DNA of 64,000 nt from Shinisaurus crocodilurus. Lineage: Eukaryota > Chordata > Lepidosauria > Squamata > Shinisauridae. The position numbers and the translations under genes are program-made. Below the pieces are notes generated by a model, which saw nothing but the letters and a program-made list of their open reading frames with translations, ran no database searches and was not told where the DNA came from. The stretch is from the NCBI GenBank assembly GCA_021292165.1, contig CM037876.1:104432324-104496323 (forward strand), read 5' to 3'. Below are positions 54,613-63,962 of the stretch, in pieces. Each line of letters begins with the position of its first letter. The stretch's first letter is position 1.

Positions 54613-54928
54613 CCCGTCAATATTCTCATTATAGTGAGTTGTTACGATAACATATATTTTACTCCTGATATGATCTTGCTGCTAAGAATATAAATGCAGC
54701 AGTCTGGAAATCCTGTGATGCATGGTTTGGGTTGAAGCAGATTTTTGTGTAGTTTGATTTTCGGCAAACAGGTGGCCATTTTGGACAAAACTGAAGTTTC
54801 TGACCAAAGCCAAGCCCCCTCCCCACACAATGAAAAACCACTTTTTGAAATTAATATTAATGGTTTGAGCTGTCTAACACTCTTACTGTAATGAGACCTG
54901 TGTCTGTTTTAATCAGTAGTTGAAACAA

Positions 54929-55125
54929 GAGAGCCAGTGTGGTGTAGTGGTAAGAGTGTTGGCCTAGAGCTGGGGAGACAAAGGTTCAAATCCCTACTGA
55001 TCATGAAGCTTGCTGGATGACCTTAGGCCAGACTATCTCTCAGCCCTAACCTATCTCACAGGGTTGTTGGAAGGATAAAATGGGAGGGGCAAGATATACA
55101 TGTAATAATAAATAAATAAATAAAA
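54929..55125 (+). mobile_element. tRNA-derived SINE, diverged subfamily
   Basis: The head AGAGCCAGTGTGGTGTAGTGG has an A-box, and GGTTCAAATCC is a B-box closer to the tRNA consensus than in the 20212 copy. The tail is AAGATATACATGTAATAATAA then AAATAAATA. It lacks the GGCGGGGTATAAAT segment of the other copies. Confidence 0.85.
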
Positions 55126-56014
55126 TGTTATTGAGATTTTCCATTATTTTTAATGACAGGAACAATCAGTAATAATCAAAGAGAATTAAGTCATAAAAAT
55201 AGAACAAAAACTTGAAATTCAGAAAAGCTAGCACATTATCTCTTTGGGTGGTACAAAATTATCAGAAAGAGAAACCATTAAAATTACATGATGGCCATTG
55301 TTATCTATTTGGGCTCTCTGAATTTGCTGAGAGTTGTTTTTTCACCCAGGTAAGTAAGACGAAGTGGAGAAGAAAGGGGAAGGTGAACATTCTCTGTTCA
55401 TATGAACATCTGCAGACATCTCCACTTTGCAAACATACAACATAACATGTGATGCAGGCCATATTCGTGATGTTTTGTATCATCTTTTTATTATTATTAT
55501 TTTAAGGGGAAGGGTCAAAATCCCACAAATATACTATAAGCGTGATGTGTGAGTAAAAGCATTCACGCTTCTCACAAACCCGCAACTATGGAGGGCTCAT
55601 TCTCGTAAATGTGTGAACCAGCCATATGTTCTCAGTCTTAAAGCTGGAGAAGAGGCCAGCACACCACTTTTAATCCCACTCTGAAGACATCAGCCATCTA
55701 GGTACTCTGCTGCTAGTACTGGGGAAAGACTTTCTTAATGCAATGCTCTGCTTGCTTACTTTCCCCCCACTCTTCTGGGGTGGTGGGGCACACTAGGAAC
55801 AGCAGCAGTAAGGGAGGATAAGACACTTTCTTTTCACCATCATTGGTAATTTTTGTTCTTTCTAAAAGTATATATATCACATCGACCCTTTTCGAAAAGA
55901 CTTAAGGATCACTATAGCCTTCTTATTATTTTGTATATGCACACAGCTGTGAGCAGTGAGCACACAAATACAAACTAAAGTGCATCAGCGAGTCAGCACA
56001 TGGCTATATCCTCC
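55126..56014. other. Non-coding stretch beyond the CD38 3' end
   Basis: I find no coding exon. TTTATT at about 55487-55493 is a minus-strand AATAAA that might belong to CD38, but the distance (about 1.3 kb from the stop) makes this uncertain. Confidence 0.35.
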
Positions 56015-56022
56015 TTCTAAAC

Positions 56023-56158
56023 CAGGGCTCTCCAACCTTGGGTCCCCAGATGTTGTTGGCCTACAGCTCCCAGCATATCCAGCCAGCAGGGCTAATGGCA
56101 AGGGATTCTGGGAGCTGTAGTCCAACAACATCTGGGAACCCAAAGTTAGAGAGCCCTG
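56023..56158. mobile_element. hAT-type palindromic MITE, TSD TTCTAAAC
   Basis: CAGGGCTCTCCAACCTTGGG starts it and AAAGTTAGAGAGCCCTG ends it. TTCTAAAC is perfect on both sides (56015-56022 and 56159-56166). It is the same subfamily as 19548-19690. Confidence 0.92.
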
Positions 56159-56246
56159 TTCTAAACTATTATCCCCTTCCATTTTTCTATTAAGGCCACA
56201 CCAGATAATATATATCATTGATGCCACCAGTCACAGTTATCTAAGG

Positions 56247-56338
56247 CAGTGTTCTCCAACCTTGGGTCCCCAGATGTTTTTAGCATGCTGGGAGTTGTAG
56301 GCCAAAAACATCTGGGGACCCAAGGTTGGAGAACACTG
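56247..56338. mobile_element. hAT-type palindromic MITE, TSD ATCTAAGG, internal deletion
   Basis: CAGTGTTCTCC and complement are flanked by perfect ATCTAAGG (56239-56246 and 56339-56346). The left inner arm is missing, so TTTTTAGCATGCTGGGAG joins directly. Confidence 0.92.
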
Positions 56339-56790
56339 ATCTAAGGGACAAACAAGACATTGTAGTGGCAGATCTGTGAGTTTAAAACCCAATCTCTTGC
56401 AATCACATCAGAGAAGAAGGGGCGGGGTGGGGCAACTTTAAGGAGCAAAAGGGATACTGCATTCCACACCTGCAACTTACCTGCCTGCAGCCGCCATTCT
56501 CTCCAGTGCTTCTATCCCAGCTGGGCTTACCCAGCCAGGATCAAAATTTGGCTGAAGCAAATGTGATGTCAGGGGGGTAGACTGAAGCTGTAAGCAGGGG
56601 GAGGATTCTCCACTTCCACCACACCCCAGTCCCTGTTAATTATGCATCTGAAGTAGATCTGGGTTTAAAACACAGAGATCTGTCACCATCATGTCTAGTT
56701 CGGCCTTCATATATTACTCTCTCTATATATACCTCATTCCTTATTATACAAAGTTGAGCAATGATATAAACAACACAGGGCACCATGTTT

Positions 56791-56854
56791 TCAGGAGCAA
56801 ACTCTGCAGGTGGTGTGGTCAGGATTGTTGGTGCACTGAAGCAACTGAACTGGC
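56791..56854 (-). CDS. CD38: CD38-type ADP-ribosyl cyclase, last coding exon
   Basis: On the minus strand the acceptor TTGTCTTGCAACAG precedes 56854. The first base completes an AG|G Arg codon from the previous exon. The frame then reads PVQLLQCTNNPDHTTCRVCS and stops (TGA, 56793-56791). This aligns with the C-terminus of CD38 (RP..LQC..NP...C), including the last disulfide pair. The protein ends there without a hydrophobic GPI tail, which favours CD38 over its sister BST1. An extra cysteine occurs in CRVCS. The 3' UTR continues leftward, and its polyadenylation site is not resolved. Confidence 0.88.
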
Positions 56855-58260
56855 CTGTTGCAAGACAATAAAGAAATATGCAAGCAATTCAGTTTACATA
56901 TATTGGCTGTTTTAGTCAAATACAATGACAAAAGCTACTGGTGGGATCTACCGGTAGTTAAAATGGTTATTTATGTAATCTAAAATATTGACATCCTATC
57001 TGCCTTCACAACATTAGGACAGTCTCATGTTATTTATATAAATATAATAGAATTAAGCACATTCTATTCACACTGATTAGGGAGTAAGTTACCGTAATTG
57101 AACTCATTTTAGGAGAGCTTTGGTTCCCCTGTAAGAGCTGAATGTTTGCAGTTTGCACTATGTTTATTGATACTGCGCGTATTTACATGGTACAGCTATA
57201 TGGGATTGTACTGCACAACCATATCCACAGTTAAATAAAATGCTGATAGTCAACACTCAACTCTTCTGGGGGAATCAAAGCTTTTCTAAACAGAAATGTC
57301 TTCTGATTGTAGAAATTAAGCAATTATAATAATTATACTCTCTATACCTCTAATTGTATAAAGACCTTGCCTTGAATTGATCCGTGAGAGGATATGGGAT
57401 TCTCTACATGAGGTATTAATTGTGCACTCATGATTCCTCACTCACGGTAGTTTGCGGGTGCTTTACACGATGTCGTCATAATCCAGGGCCCCTCCCGTGC
57501 TTTCCAAGCATTTCCGTGGCTTTTTTTAGATCAAGGAAAGTCTGGTATTATCTGGAAATCATGCTATGAGACTCTCGTGTATTTGCGCAATTCCACAGCA
57601 CCACCTTGTGGTTGTATAATGGAACATATAGAAAGGCAGAGAAAGAAAACCCACAGGAAAAATGTGTAAAGGAGCTGCTCTTAATCCCGCAAAGAAGCCG
57701 GAGCCTCGGTAAAGTGGTGGGTTAAAAGCCTCTTGTAGAGAAGCCCTATATGCTGGAATCCAAAGAGCATTCACTGATGATTACAGATAATAAGGGGAGG
57801 GAGCCATTATGATCATTTAAATAAATCAGATTTAAGGCCAAAACAGATGTGACAGTGGTTTTTATCTGCCCCATTCATATATAAAGAGGTGTATGTGTGT
57901 CTTACTTTAACAATAAAAGGAATGCATGGGAGAGAAGGGCTGAATTCTCCCCTTCCTCGATTTACTTCCATGCAGTCAGTTGCCCTGGGGTATTTTTCTC
58001 CTTCCCAAGATCCCTTCTGGTATCGGAGGTGTGAAGGAAGAACAAAGCCGCCTAAAGCAACCAAATGTGAAGAGAAAAGTGCAGAGTGAGATGGGTTCAG
58101 CACTCCTCTCTTGTGCACTCCTTTTACTGATAAAGTAGATCTTCACTCTCCACTTTATATGTGAATGGGACAGGTGAATGATGCCCCCATCACATTTAGT
58201 TTTACCTTTACTGTTTTAAACAAGTTGATAACTAGTACATAAAAAGTACAGCAAATTTAC
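56855..58260 (-). other. CD38: CD38 last intron
   Basis: A phase-2 intron of 1406 bases with donor CAG|GTAAAT and acceptor CAACAG|G. It holds the dispersed repeat at 57415-57640 and otherwise no assignable feature. Confidence 0.8.
57415..57640 (-). repeat. Dispersed repeat, reverse copy of 15620-15905
   Basis: From CTCATGATTCCTCACTCACGG through CACAGCACCACCTTGTGG to TATAATGGAACATATAG it is the reverse complement of the block at 15620-15850, with moderate divergence. Confidence 0.6.
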
Positions 58261-58347
58261 CTGTAATTATCTTTACAAGAGACACTCATTGTTCGGCTTT
58301 CCAGGATCTCTTTTAGGTTTGTTATGGAATGGCCCGTGCAAGATTCA
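58261..58347 (-). CDS. CD38: CD38-type ADP-ribosyl cyclase, penultimate coding exon
   Basis: The exon is 87 bases, with acceptor TTTTATTTCCAG before 58347 and donor CAG|GTAAAT at 58261. It starts with the last base of a split Ser codon and then reads ESCTGHSITNLKEILESR followed by TMSVSCKDNY, ending with AG of a split Arg codon. Phases on both sides are 2. The C..(L.ELES..)..SC.. spacing matches the CD38/BST1 family, where these two cysteines form a disulfide. It fits exactly between the neighbouring exons. Confidence 0.92.
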
Positions 58348-58828
58348 CTGGAAATAAAAGTAATCACATTTCTGTTCCAAGTGTATTTCTTACGTTAATT
58401 GACACTGCAGCATTCACCATTGGCTGTGTACAGGAACTTGTAAAAACATTTGAAGAAAAGAAAAGTATGTATGCTGCCAGTGCCTGATCCATAAAGGTAT
58501 GTGTGTGTGTTTTAGAGTTCCAGTGCCTTCAGTTATGAGATGAGAGTTCCCTTCAAGCATGTTTAACACTGAGCACATGGGCCTGTGCTGGCTGGCCCTG
58601 CCTCACTGCTATGTTCTGTTCCTGAGCTCTAGGAATCCCACAAAACCCAGCAGTAATCATGGTTTTCCTCTAGCATCAGTGTTTTTAGCTAAGCTAAGGA
58701 AAGAGTTTAATCTGCATGCATACAAGCAAATATTCGTCGTCATCACTTTCTGCGTTGCAAGTATCTGTGCCGCTTCCAGGTTTTTGAGGGCCTTTGGGCA
58801 AGACACCCTTGATGGGGCCCCTCCATCA

Positions 58829-59210
58829 GTGACCACCTTTGCACGATCAGCGTGGAAAAGAAGCCACCATGGCTTCCCCCCGCCCCGCCCTGCATGTGCC
58901 AGTCGTGCACTGCGCGATTTGCCTAATTTCCCTCACAGCGTGCAGCTTCCCATGTCGTCCGAACCCGGCCAGGTGTGTGGCAGGGGTGGCTTCGAAACCA
59001 CCCCAGGACCCATAGCTTGTTGTAGGGTTCTGGGGTGGCCTCGAAGCCACCCCCTACTGCACACCTCGCTGGGTTCGGATGAGACAGGAAGCTGCATGCT
59101 CCGTGGGTAATGATGCAAATTGTGAGGTGCACGACCAGCACGCACAGGGCGGGGAGAAGAAGCCATGGTGGCTTCTTTGCCCCACTGATCGTGCGAACCT
59201 GACCAGTGAG
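58829..59210. repeat. About 380-bp imperfect foldback in CD38 intron
   Basis: GCACGATCAG at 58841 faces CTGATCGTGC at 59185. Between them AGAAGCCACCATGGCTTC, CGTGCAGCTTCC, CCGAACCC and GGTGGCTTCGA each have an inverted partner in the right arm. The symmetry centre is near 59017, so each arm is about 190 bases. It is G/C-rich, with no recognised transposon termini. Confidence 0.75.
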
Positions 59211-59507
59211 TCTACCTTCTCTCACTGCCATTGTCAGCAGCTGCTTTGGCTCCTCATTCTCTTTCTCTGCTCACGGTTACCATTTGCTTGCTTGACAAGC
59301 AGAAAGCCAGTGAGCAAGGAGGCCGTGGCATCTAGCGCTACTCACTACCACCATTGTCTGGGCAAGCGCGAGAGGCAGGTGAATAAGCAGGTTGCAATGG
59401 TGAAGAGCAGGAAAAGCTCCAGGGGGCTCTTGTGAATGGGTCCTCAGCAGGTGCTGCCCAACCAAGCCTACCCTTGACCAGTATGATGTTTCTTCCTTAT
59501 TAACGTA

Positions 59508-59679
59508 CGGGCAGTCCCCAGGTTACGAAAGAGTTCCGTTCTTAAGAATGTCTTTAAGTTGAATTTGTATGTAAGTCGGAACAGCATAGCGTTCTATACG
59601 TAGCGCCGGGGAACCCAGAAGTCTGTTCTTAGGTATGGGTTGTCTGTAAGTCGGATGTTCTTAACTCGGGGACTTCCTG
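59508..59679. mobile_element. Tc1/mariner-type MITE, TA duplication
   Basis: It begins CGGGCAGTCCCCAGGTTACG after TA and ends CGGGGACTTCCTG before TA. Its arms face each other (AAGTTGAATTTGTATGTAAGTC against TTGTCTGTAAGTCGGATG in partial register). The left end differs by one base from the expected CAGG. Confidence 0.75.
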
Positions 59680-60012
59680 TATTAACATTTCTCCATGTTC
59701 ATTATGCCTACAGATTAATTTCTACCACTGCCATTGCAATTTCAGAAATGCTGACCATAAGAAAACAGAAGCACAATATGGGGGCAAAGAACTAATGAAA
59801 ATTTCACTCTTTTCCTTTCCTTTTTACTGAATTACCCTAGTGGTGCAGTGAGGTCCATTTTAGACCATGGATATAATGGTCTTATACGGGGATATCGTAT
59901 TACTTCAGTTAAGAAGCACACAATAAATATTTATTTTCTCCCTCTCACCACCACCAATCCATGCTTTACAGCTGCTACTACATTCCTGGTATGTTACAGC
60001 AAAAAGCAAAAA

Positions 60013-60273
60013 AGCCAGTGTGGCGTAGTGGTGAGAGTGTTGGACTGGGACTCGGGAGATCCGGGTTCTAGTCCCCGCTCGGGCATGAAACTCACTGGGT
60101 GACTTTGGGCCAGTCACTGACTCTCAGCCTAACCTACCTCACAGGGTTGTTGTGAGGATAAAATGGAGAGGAGGATGAGGATTATGTAAGCCGCCTTGGG
60201 TTCCTTGCAGGAAAAAAGGCGGGGTATAAATATAATAATTAAATAAATAAATAAATAAATAATTAAATAAATT
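60013..60273 (+). mobile_element. tRNA-derived squamate SINE
   Basis: A nearly full copy: GCCAGTGTGGCGTAGTGGTG, B-box GGTTCTAGTCC, GGTGACTTTGGGCCAGTCAC, AAAGGCGGGGTATAAATATA and a long (AAAT)n tail. It is about 95% like 20212-20455 by eye. It is in antisense orientation to CD38. Confidence 0.92.
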
Positions 60274-60769
60274 TATACACATTGGAATTTCTGTATCTCT
60301 TTGAGCAGTGATACGCCCGATACGACATCTTCTATGCATGTCTATTATCCACGGTTACCAGGCCTTTCCCCTTCCCCTTTCATGCTCCAGCCTTTTCTCT
60401 TTTCAGCTGTATACTTTTCTTGCTTCCTTTTCCTAGTTTTCTTTTATTTCTCTGCTTTCTATGGGCTGGGGTTACTTTGTGTGCTGTTAGTTATAAAATA
60501 AAGCAAAAAATATTTATGTGGCACAGAGACCTCTACTGGCAGGAGCAGAAACTACAACCAAACAAACCCATCAACTTCTCCCAAATATGTGAAGCACAAG
60601 TTAAAAGGCAAAAAGCTAGACACAGACAATGGTTTTTAAGAGAGTTTATGATGGAATAACAGGGACATTGTTTCCCTTGATGCACTCATTTCTTTTGTGT
60701 CTGCTGTCTCTTGTCAAACAGGTTGTGCAGGTTTTTGAAACACAACAAAAGCTATAACTATACGCTTTG

Positions 60770-61569
60770 CATACCCTCCAACATATCACAGATGAAAATA
60801 GGGACACACGTATGAATTTGTAAGAGGTATAGTTAAGCAACATGAAGGTGTGATCAAAAGGCATGGTCAGGTACAAAAGTTATAACACACAAAATCTTAT
60901 ATATTATAATTATTACATTATTATATTATAAATTATTTTATAATATTTTATAAGTGGGTTTTGTAATATTTTTTTACCTTACTTAAACCCTTAATTGTTG
61001 ATATCTGGTGTTTTTCATGGGGGGGGGGTCAGTGCTTGCAGGGAATCTCTTTCTTTTTGTTTTAAAATTGTCAGGATTGGCACAAATTCAACAGGTGAAG
61101 CTTACCCACCCACCCCACACCCCAAACATGGAGCTTCAGGGAGAAGAGGAAGGTTCTTGCATTTCCTTCTGACACTGTAACCTCACCTGTTAGAGGCACA
61201 GAGTCAGCTCTGTTAGGAAATAAATTCTTTGGCAATATAAAGATAGGAATCATGTGATGAATTCCCTCATTCACCTCTCCCTCTGTGTGTGCGCGCGCAC
61301 AGATCCTCGGGTCTGTTCCTTCCCTGCTGTCTTTCTCTCCGTGGGCAGCATTTGAGCCTAAGCAGAGCTATCTTAAAGGGACCATGGGCAAAATTGCAGC
61401 TAAGCTAAAAGTTTTAGCTTAGCTGCAATTTTGCCCATGGCCCCTTTAAGTAGCTTGCAGTTGCGTGAGGCAGGGGAATTCGGGACTCTGCATAACAAAA
61501 TGAGAAGCTATGATGGCTTAAGGGTTTTCAGGACGGGTCCCGGCATTTTCAGCGCAGTTGGAGACTATG
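60770..61569. mobile_element. 800-bp DNA element, copy 2 of the 18449 family
   Basis: Termini CATACCCTCCAACAT and AGTTGGAGACTATG match copy 1. Flanks GCTTTG and CCTTTG agree at 5 of 6 positions, in keeping with the 6-bp duplication of copy 1. An internal hairpin at 61372-61450 has perfect 29-base arms round one base (61382-61440), extended outward by a further run with one mismatch. It has no protein frame. Confidence 0.75.
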
Positions 61570-61917
61570 CCTTTGAATCTGTCGCCAGCCCAAACTGCAA
61601 GGGACTGTGCCACAAAGTGTGATACTGGAGAGGACCATATGCATCATTTTAAAGAGACACATGTTCAATATGTTGCAATGCCCCTGGCATATCAAAGTAG
61701 CATATTAATACTGTCAATTTAACAAAAATGACCTTTTAAAATGGCTGCCTAAATTGTGATTCTTCAGCAGAAAACAAAACAACACAACAATGAAGATGGA
61801 ATTGTTTTTAGGGGAACAAGCAGCACTGTTAATTAACAAGATACCATTCTGATATACTCCATTAAACCGAACCATAGATATAAAGAGGATTTTTTTTTCT
61901 GTACTGGGAAGCCATAC

Positions 61918-62010
61918 CTTTGAGGTCCATCAATATCATGCATAAGCCAAATTTGCACCTTGGAGACTTTATCTGGATTTAAGTTAACCATTTCAACACT
62001 GCCAAAAATG
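61918..62010 (-). CDS. CD38: CD38-type ADP-ribosyl cyclase, catalytic-Glu exon
   Basis: The exon is 93 bases with acceptor CTCCTCCTCTTTCAG before 62010 and donor CTCAAAG|GTATGG at 61918. It begins with one base of a split codon and reads IFGSVEMVNLNPDKV and then SKVQIWLMHDIDGPQ, ending with AG of a split codon. The Glu in FGSVE lines up with catalytic Glu226 of human CD38, which is needed for cyclase/NAD glycohydrolase chemistry. CD38 turns NAD into cyclic ADP-ribose or ADP-ribose. The enzyme is a type II membrane protein; its N-terminal exons would lie beyond the right end of the window. The IWLMHDIDGP stretch is also close to BST1, so the paralogue call rests on the C-terminus and gene order. 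Confidence 0.92.
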
Positions 62011-62393
62011 CTGAAAGAGGAGGAGCATAGAAAGGAACTCAATACAATTTACTCGTTCAACAATATTTACCAGGTAAAATCTTTAGACATTATATAATCC
62101 CATCATTACTAGCCAGAAATAGTTTCAGAAGCCTTGATTGATTCACATATCCTTATGCATAGAGCTGGGTTGATACAAGGATTTGTGTGCGTGTGCTCGA
62201 TGAATGGTTGGTCAGCAGCATTTGTCAGATAACGCTCATTATCTATTGAATGGGAGGAAAGGGGAAGTGGGTACTCCAACCCTCCAAAAAGGAACCCATG
62301 TACGCACCCCCGGGTGCTGGATGTGGGGACTCCAAGATGGAAGCCAGTATGTGCAATACCCATTGGCAAGTGGAGGACACAATACAAATAGGG

Positions 62394-62705
62394 CAGTATT
62401 CTCCAACCTTGGGTCCCCAGATTTCATAGATTTCATAGATCATAGAGTTGGAAGGAGCCTACAAGGCTATCAAGTCCAACCCCCTGCACAATGCAGGAAA
62501 CTAGAGGAGGGGGTCTCCCATCCAAGTAATACCAGGCTTGACCCTGCTTAGCTTTCCACGCTCAGACAAGCTGAGCCAGCGTAAGCCACAGGCCTGTATT
62601 GTTTTTGGCCTACAACTCCCAGCATGCCCCAGCCAGCTATGCTGGCTAGGTATGCTGGGAGTTGTAGGCCAGAAACATCTGGGGACCCAAGGTTGGAGAA
62701 CACCG
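62394..62705. mobile_element. hAT-type MITE, TSD AAATAGGG, carrying a SINE insertion
   Basis: AAATAGGG flanks both ends (62386-62393 and 62706-62713). The left 29 bases (CAGTATTCTCCAACCTTGGG onward) and the right 107 bases are one palindromic MITE. It is split by the SINE at 62423-62598. Confidence 0.9.
62423..62598 (-). mobile_element. 5S rRNA-derived SINE with CR1 tail, minus strand
   Basis: On the minus strand it starts TACAGGCCTGTGGCTTACG, continues GGAAAGCTAAGCAGGGTCAAG, TACTTGGATGGGAGACCCCC, CTTGATAGCCTTGTAGGC and ends with tandem ATCTATGAAATC units. It is the same family as 5124-5291, inserted within the MITE at its AGATGTTTTT segment. Confidence 0.9.
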
Positions 62706-62834
62706 AAATAGGGGGTGCGCGTGCTCCCGTACATATTAATTGCCCTCACTAGTCTGGTGCAAGTATCTAATATTTTAAAAAGTACAGCAAGAGTCTTAAG
62801 CAAGTTTTTCCAAATAAATGTTGCAATCATTGCT

Positions 62835-63000
62835 TCCGCCGTGCATTAAAAATGTGGCTTTTCAGGCGGGAATATGGGGTGGGTTAGGATTTTAAAGTTT
62901 TGTACTGTTTTTAATTGTGTTTTACACTCTGTTTCCCCCCCCCTTGTATTTTATTGGACTGTACATTACTCAGAGTGGCCGAATATATAGACAATATATA
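62835..63000 (+). mobile_element. L2-like LINE 3' end, short fragment
   Basis: CTTTTCAGGCGGGAATATGG, GGGTGGGTTAGGATTTTAAAG and a GTACTGTTTTTAATTG block match, in reverse, the LINE tail at 40370-40797. It ends in GAGTGGCCGAATATATAGAC. Confidence 0.7.
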
Positions 63001-63194
63001 TAAGACAATATAGTGTCTTAGTTGGCATATAAGTAATACTTGCTGTTCCCGAGGAGAAACAATTATGGCCACCTAGAAAGATTAGGTGATCTGACCAAGC
63101 CACTAAACCTCTTATCATATATTGTGATATATTTTACCAAAGCTCCAATACAGCTAAAAGTTAGTTCTGACTAAGTTCCCTTGGAAGCAAGTTA

Positions 63195-63452
63195 CAGTCG
63201 TGCCTTGGATTGAGAGCATAATTCGTTCCGGAAACGTGCTTGTAATCCAAAACACTCTTACATCAAAACGAAATCCCCCCCAAAAAAATTGTACAGAGAT
63301 TTTTAATTTAAGCTGTACTACAGTACTTGTATTACAAGATGTCGCTTGTATATCAAGTCAAAATTAAATAAATAAATAAATAAATATTTAAACATTTGCT
63401 TGTCTTGCAAAACGCTTGCAAACCAAGTTACTTGCAATCCAAGGTATTACTG
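63195..63452 (-). mobile_element. Tc1/mariner-type (Tigger-like) MITE, TA duplication
   Basis: It begins CAGTCGTGCCTTGGATTG after TA and ends AAGGTATTACTG before TA. It is the reverse-orientation partner of 26306-26556 and keeps both CAGT/ACTG ends. An (AAAT)n run lies in the middle. Confidence 0.88.
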
Positions 63453-63696
63453 TAGTTTCAATGGGACTTAGGGAGCTTCCAGGCAGGTGGAGGACTCGTA
63501 GTGCTTCCAATAAAGTGACATTGTGCAGCTATTCCATCTTTCCCTCCTTAATGGATTTCCCTCTTTAAAGATGGAAAAAGTGGTGGGAAAACATGGGAGG
63601 GTTACAAATAGAAGGCAGTGTCATCTGGACCCCCTGAAAAATTCTGTGAATGAGGCAGAACGTGATAAAAGCCTCATCTGTAAGCACCCCTTAGAC

Positions 63697-63831
63697 CAGT
63701 GTTCTCCAACCTTGGGTCCCCAGATGTTTTTGGCCTACAACTCCCAGCATGCCCCAGCCAGCAACGCTGGCTGGGGCATGCTGGGAGTTGTAGGCCAAAA
63801 ACATCTGGGGACCCAAGGTTGGAGAACACTG
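63697..63831. mobile_element. hAT-type palindromic MITE, TSD CCTTAGAC, near-perfect
   Basis: This is the best preserved copy. The left arm CAGTGTTCTCC through CATGCCCCAGCCAGC and the right arm are almost exact complements round AACG, giving arms of about 65 bases. CCTTAGAC is perfect on both sides (63689-63696 and 63832-63839). Confidence 0.95.
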
Positions 63832-63962
63832 CCTTAGACAGACACGTAGGGGATTGGCACAGGCTTAGTTCAAGTCACATTTACTCTCAATATAAAAGTC
63901 TCATCTGGAAGCACCCTTAGTTGTGACTAAAATTAGCTGGATTGGATCCCAAACCTTTAAGG

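Larger units (their letters stand above)
58348..61917 (-). other. CD38: CD38 intron before the penultimate exon
   Basis: A 3570-base phase-2 intron with donor AAAG|GTATGG and acceptor TTTCCAG. It carries a foldback at 58829-59210, a Tigger-like MITE at 59508-59679, a SINE at 60013-60273 and the 800-bp DNA element at 60770-61569. I see no additional exon. Confidence 0.8.

Noticed and set aside
59848..60102. 84-residue frame ending in VVRVLDWDSGDPGSSPRSGM
   Set aside because: The second half is the SINE at 60013-60273 read through its B-box region, a well-known source of false protein predictions.
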